Shown here piece after piece: positions 62,386 to 64,000 of a stretch of 64,000 nt of DNA. The stretch covers positions 1 to 64,000 of the forward strand of contig JAJYLB010000016.1 of NCBI GenBank assembly GCA_021788095.1, in the 5' to 3' direction. This DNA is from Acidobacteriota bacterium (GTDB lineage Bacteria; Acidobacteriota; Terriglobia; Acidiferrales; UBA7541). Each line of letters begins with the position of its first letter. The stretch's first letter is position 1. Below the pieces are notes generated by a model that was given only the letters and a program-made list of their open reading frames with translations, made no database searches and was not told the DNA's origin. The position numbers and the translations under genes were made by a program.

Positions 62386-62639
62386 ATGAACCTGCGAATT
62401 GAGGCCATAACCCCGGCTGACTGGCCGGATGTGCGTGGGATCTACGAAGAAGGAATCGCCACCGGCTTGGCCACCCTCCAAACCGTGGCCCCTTCCTGGG
62501 AGCAGCGGAACGCCTCGCGCCTCAACCTAAGTGCGGGTTCCGCGTCGGCGGGCGCCGCGGGCTCATCGGTAAGCTCGGCGGTTTTTGGCCCGACACCATC
62601 TTGACCGCACGCCGCGGCGCCAAGGTCGGTGTGGACTAA
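62386..62639 (+). pseudogene. GNAT acetyltransferase (Pat-like) pseudogene with internal deletion
   Basis: The N-terminal 45 residues (RIEAITPADWPDVRGIYEEGIATGLATLQTVAPSWEQR split over two motifs) match phosphinothricin acetyltransferase-type GNAT enzymes, and the C-terminal end FRVGGRRGLIGKLGGFWPDTI with the remaining ARRG tail matches the same family but in another reading frame (from 62535; stop 62637-62639). About 270 nt of the acetyl-CoA-binding middle are missing. The join is near 62524-62534. A broken gene. Confidence 0.78.
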
Positions 62640-62940
62640 ACAAGTGCGCCGTAGGTCTGCCGTTGACAGGCGGAGCGGAGTCCTCGGGTCGAGGACGTCC
62701 GTTTCGTTACCTCTGGGGCTGCAAGAGCGCGAGCGCCCGCCCGCCTTCCCTTGACCGCTCCGAGGGCCTTTCGTAGACTATTCGGTTCCAACTGACCAGA
62801 GCGAATCCGGAGAGCCGAGGAAGTGATGGTGTTGCGAGGCCGGGCGTGTAGCGGCCGGGCCTCGGGTTTGGGCTCCGAGGGTTGGAACGGCGCTGGAAAG
62901 CTGGCGGGTAGCCGCTTGCTCGATCGAAGGAGCCCTGGCG
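62640..62940. other. 301-nt leader of the rpmH operon
   Basis: No gene is seen apart from the promoter at 62750-62778. No DnaA-box cluster is found, so it does not show an origin, although oriC can lie near rpmH-rnpA in many bacteria. Confidence 0.5.
62750..62778 (+). promoter_or_regulatory. rpmH promoter (TTGACC-17-TAGACT)
   Basis: TTGACC at 62750-62755, a 17-nt spacer and TAGACT at 62773-62778: a consensus-like pair about 160 nt upstream of rpmH. Confidence 0.6.
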
Positions 62941-63081
62941 TTGCCAAAACGCACTTATCAACCGCACGTTCGTCATCGCCACAAGACGCACGGTTTCCGC
63001 TCGCGCATGAAAACACGAGGTGGACGCACAGTTCTCTCGCGTCGCCGCCGCAAAGGCCGTCGGCGGCTCACCGTTGTCTGA
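62941..63081 (+). CDS. rpmH: 50S ribosomal protein L34
   Basis: 46 residues starting at TTG 62941 with GAAGGAG 8 nt upstream. Sequence pattern [20 protein letters not shown], then [20 protein letters not shown] is the canonical basic L34. It is short and starts with TTG, so it is easily missed. The rpmH-rnpA order is almost universal in bacteria. Confidence 0.97.
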   Translation: MPKRTYQPHVRHRHKTHGFRSRMKTRGGRTVLSRRRRKGRRRLTVV

Positions 63082-63466
63082 TCTCGGCGGTTCCTCTTCC
63101 GCACGCCCGAGACGCGGGCGACTCGCTTTCCCTCGCTCGTGTCGTTTGGTGCGTCGCAAGGATTTCGAGGCGGTGTATCGGAACGGGAAGCGGCACGCGG
63201 GCACGGCCTTCGTCGTGTTCTGTCGCCGCGCCAGCTTGGACGTGACGCGCTTCGGCACGAGCGTCCGGCGGGAGTGGGGCACGGCTGTCCAGAGGAACCG
63301 GATTCGGCGGCAGGTGCGAGAGATCGTGCGCCTGCACCAACGGGAAATCGCAGCAGGATGGGACATCGTCATTCAACCGCGCCGTCGGGCAGCGCAGGCG
63401 CCCTTTGCCTTGCTCGAGCAGGAATTGGTGGGGCACATGCGCTTCCTCACCGGCTCGGCGAACTGA
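63074..63466 (+). CDS. rnpA: Ribonuclease P protein component
   Basis: About 130 residues. Basic protein that supports the RNase P RNA in tRNA 5' maturation. Core [26 protein letters not shown], and the RNR-type motif [18 protein letters not shown]. The best start is TTG 63074, which overlaps the end of rpmH by 8 nt; an ATG-led extension further upstream (63020) lies in the rpmH coding region and is unlikely. Confidence 0.93.
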   Translation: MSDLGGSSSARPRRGRLAFPRSCRLVRRKDFEAVYRNGKRHAGTAFVVFCRRASLDVTRFGTSVRREWGTAVQRNRIRRQVREIVRLHQREIAAGWDIVIQPRRRAAQAPFALLEQELVGHMRFLTGSAN

Positions 63467-63477
63467 CCGCTCGCGGC

Positions 63478-63687
63478 TTGGTCGTTGCCATCATTGCCTA
63501 TCAGGCCACGCTCGGCCCTTTTCTCGGCGGAGCGTGTAAGTTCCAGCCTTCGTGTTCCCAGTACGCCCGCGAAGCCGTTTCGCGCTACGGCTGGCGCGGG
63601 TTCGGCTTGGCGCTCGGCCGGCTGGGCCGATGCCGGCCGTTCACCCATGGCGGATGGGACCCGGTGCCCGATCTCGAGGAGGAATAG
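63478..63687 (+). CDS. yidD: Membrane protein insertion efficiency factor YidD
   Basis: 69 residues. The first usable start is TTG 63478, 12 nt after the rnpA stop. A membrane-associated helix (VVAIIAYQATLGPFLG) precedes the signature CKFQPSCSQYAREAV with three Cys, and LGRLGRCRPFTHGGWDPVP. It aids YidC in membrane insertion. Classic position between rnpA and yidC. Confidence 0.93.
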   Translation: MVVAIIAYQATLGPFLGGACKFQPSCSQYAREAVSRYGWRGFGLALGRLGRCRPFTHGGWDPVPDLEEE

Positions 63688-63690
63688 GCG

Positions 63691-64000
63691 GTGAAGGAGC
63701 TGTCCACCGAGCAGCGGCTGCTGCTGGCGCTGGTCTTGTCGGTCGCGGTCATCACGCTGACGGACCTGTTTTTCTTCCGCCGCTATCCACCTGCGGGCCA
63801 GGCTCCGCCTGCTACTTCCGTTCCCGCCTCCCGCCAAACCTCGCCGGCGCCGCCCGCCGCCTCGCAGCCTGCGCCCTCCGCAGCCCGAAACCCCGCCGTC
63901 GCGCCTGCCGCCGCCACGCCGGTCGCGGGCACTCACGAGCAAACGATCGTTGTCGAGAGCCGGCTCTATCGCCTGGTGCTTTCGAGCCGCGGGGCCGTGG
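63691..64000 (+). CDS. yidC: Membrane protein insertase YidC (5' part, truncated by window edge)
   Basis: GTG 63691 with GAGGAGG upstream. The first 103 residues show TM1 (LLLALVLSVAVITLTDLFFF, about 10-29), a Pro/Ala-rich linker and the beginning of the periplasmic domain (ETIVVESRLYRLVLSSRGA). The rest lies beyond 64000. Fits the rpmH-rnpA-yidD-yidC order. Confidence 0.93.
   Translation, partial: MKELSTEQRLLLALVLSVAVITLTDLFFFRRYPPAGQAPPATSVPASRQTSPAPPAASQPAPSAARNPAVAPAAATPVAGTHEQTIVVESRLYRLVLSSRGAV

Noticed and set aside
62640-62940. Chromosomal origin next to rpmH
   Set aside because: No cluster of DnaA boxes (TTATNCACA-like) was found and dnaA is absent from the window.

Overview
The window looks like a chromosomal segment of an Acidobacteriota bacterium, probably a Bryobacterales/Solibacter-like or other Terriglobia lineage. 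The evidence is high GC, a PadR regulator beside a MacB/FtsX-type permease of the Acidobacterial 'orphan permease' (ADOP) kind, a VWFA-related Acidobacterial secreted protein, a gloVer-repeat secreted protein, a carboxypeptidase-regulatory-domain TonB receptor, and intergenic spacers full of palindromic repeats. No phage, plasmid, transposase, rRNA operon or CRISPR array was recognised. One tRNA with anticodon CAT is present.

Layout. 1-8.0 kb: an NmrA-type oxidoreductase; a membrane protein plus winged-helix regulator followed by uppS; a Nudix hydrolase; a LysW-like zinc-ribbon protein with a very acidic tail; a lipid kinase; the CAT tRNA; and a small secreted peptide with a tandem 13-residue repeat next to a 7-TM protein and a one-TM protein. 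8.5-13.3 kb: tilS, ftsH, a small zinc-ribbon protein and folP. 13.5-16.7 kb: padR and ADOP. 16.8-24.4 kb: ruvX, mltG, two unknown genes, then a lipoprotein, an ABC permease, an ABC ATPase, a membrane protein, a LolA-like protein and a HAD hydrolase. Together these resemble a Lol-type lipoprotein or envelope export set. 24.4-33.2 kb: a TonB receptor with a CadC-like winged-helix/TPR regulator, a secreted protein, and an MscS-family channel. 33.5-38.7 kb: pyrimidine biosynthesis (pyrR-pyrB-pyrC divergent from pyrD, then rlpA and pyrF). 38.8-49.4 kb: a PIN toxin/antitoxin pair, selB, tatA, maf, a VWFA protein, ispD, an FtsH N-domain paralogue, ispF, rlmB, apt, acyP, a secreted protein and thiD. 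49.6-60.8 kb: a Glu/Leu/Phe/Val dehydrogenase whose catalytic Lys is Met, a YHS-like protein, serS, a gloVer beta-propeller protein, a thiolase, a radical SAM protein, and an M1 peptidase that overlaps it tail to tail. 61-64 kb: an AbrB/PIN toxin-antitoxin pair, a DinB-like protein, an internally deleted GNAT pseudogene, and rpmH-rnpA-yidD-yidC running off the edge.

Most genes are housekeeping. The best candidates for undescribed biology are the repeat-peptide/7-TM module (6.6-8.0 kb), the stand-alone FtsH periplasmic domain between ispD and ispF, the Lol-like cluster, and the active-site-substituted dehydrogenase. Several promoters place a -10 box exactly 6 nt before the start codon, which suggests leaderless transcripts. 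The spacers carry at least four families of dispersed palindromes, one of which appears to supply the 5' coding end of the MscS-like gene.
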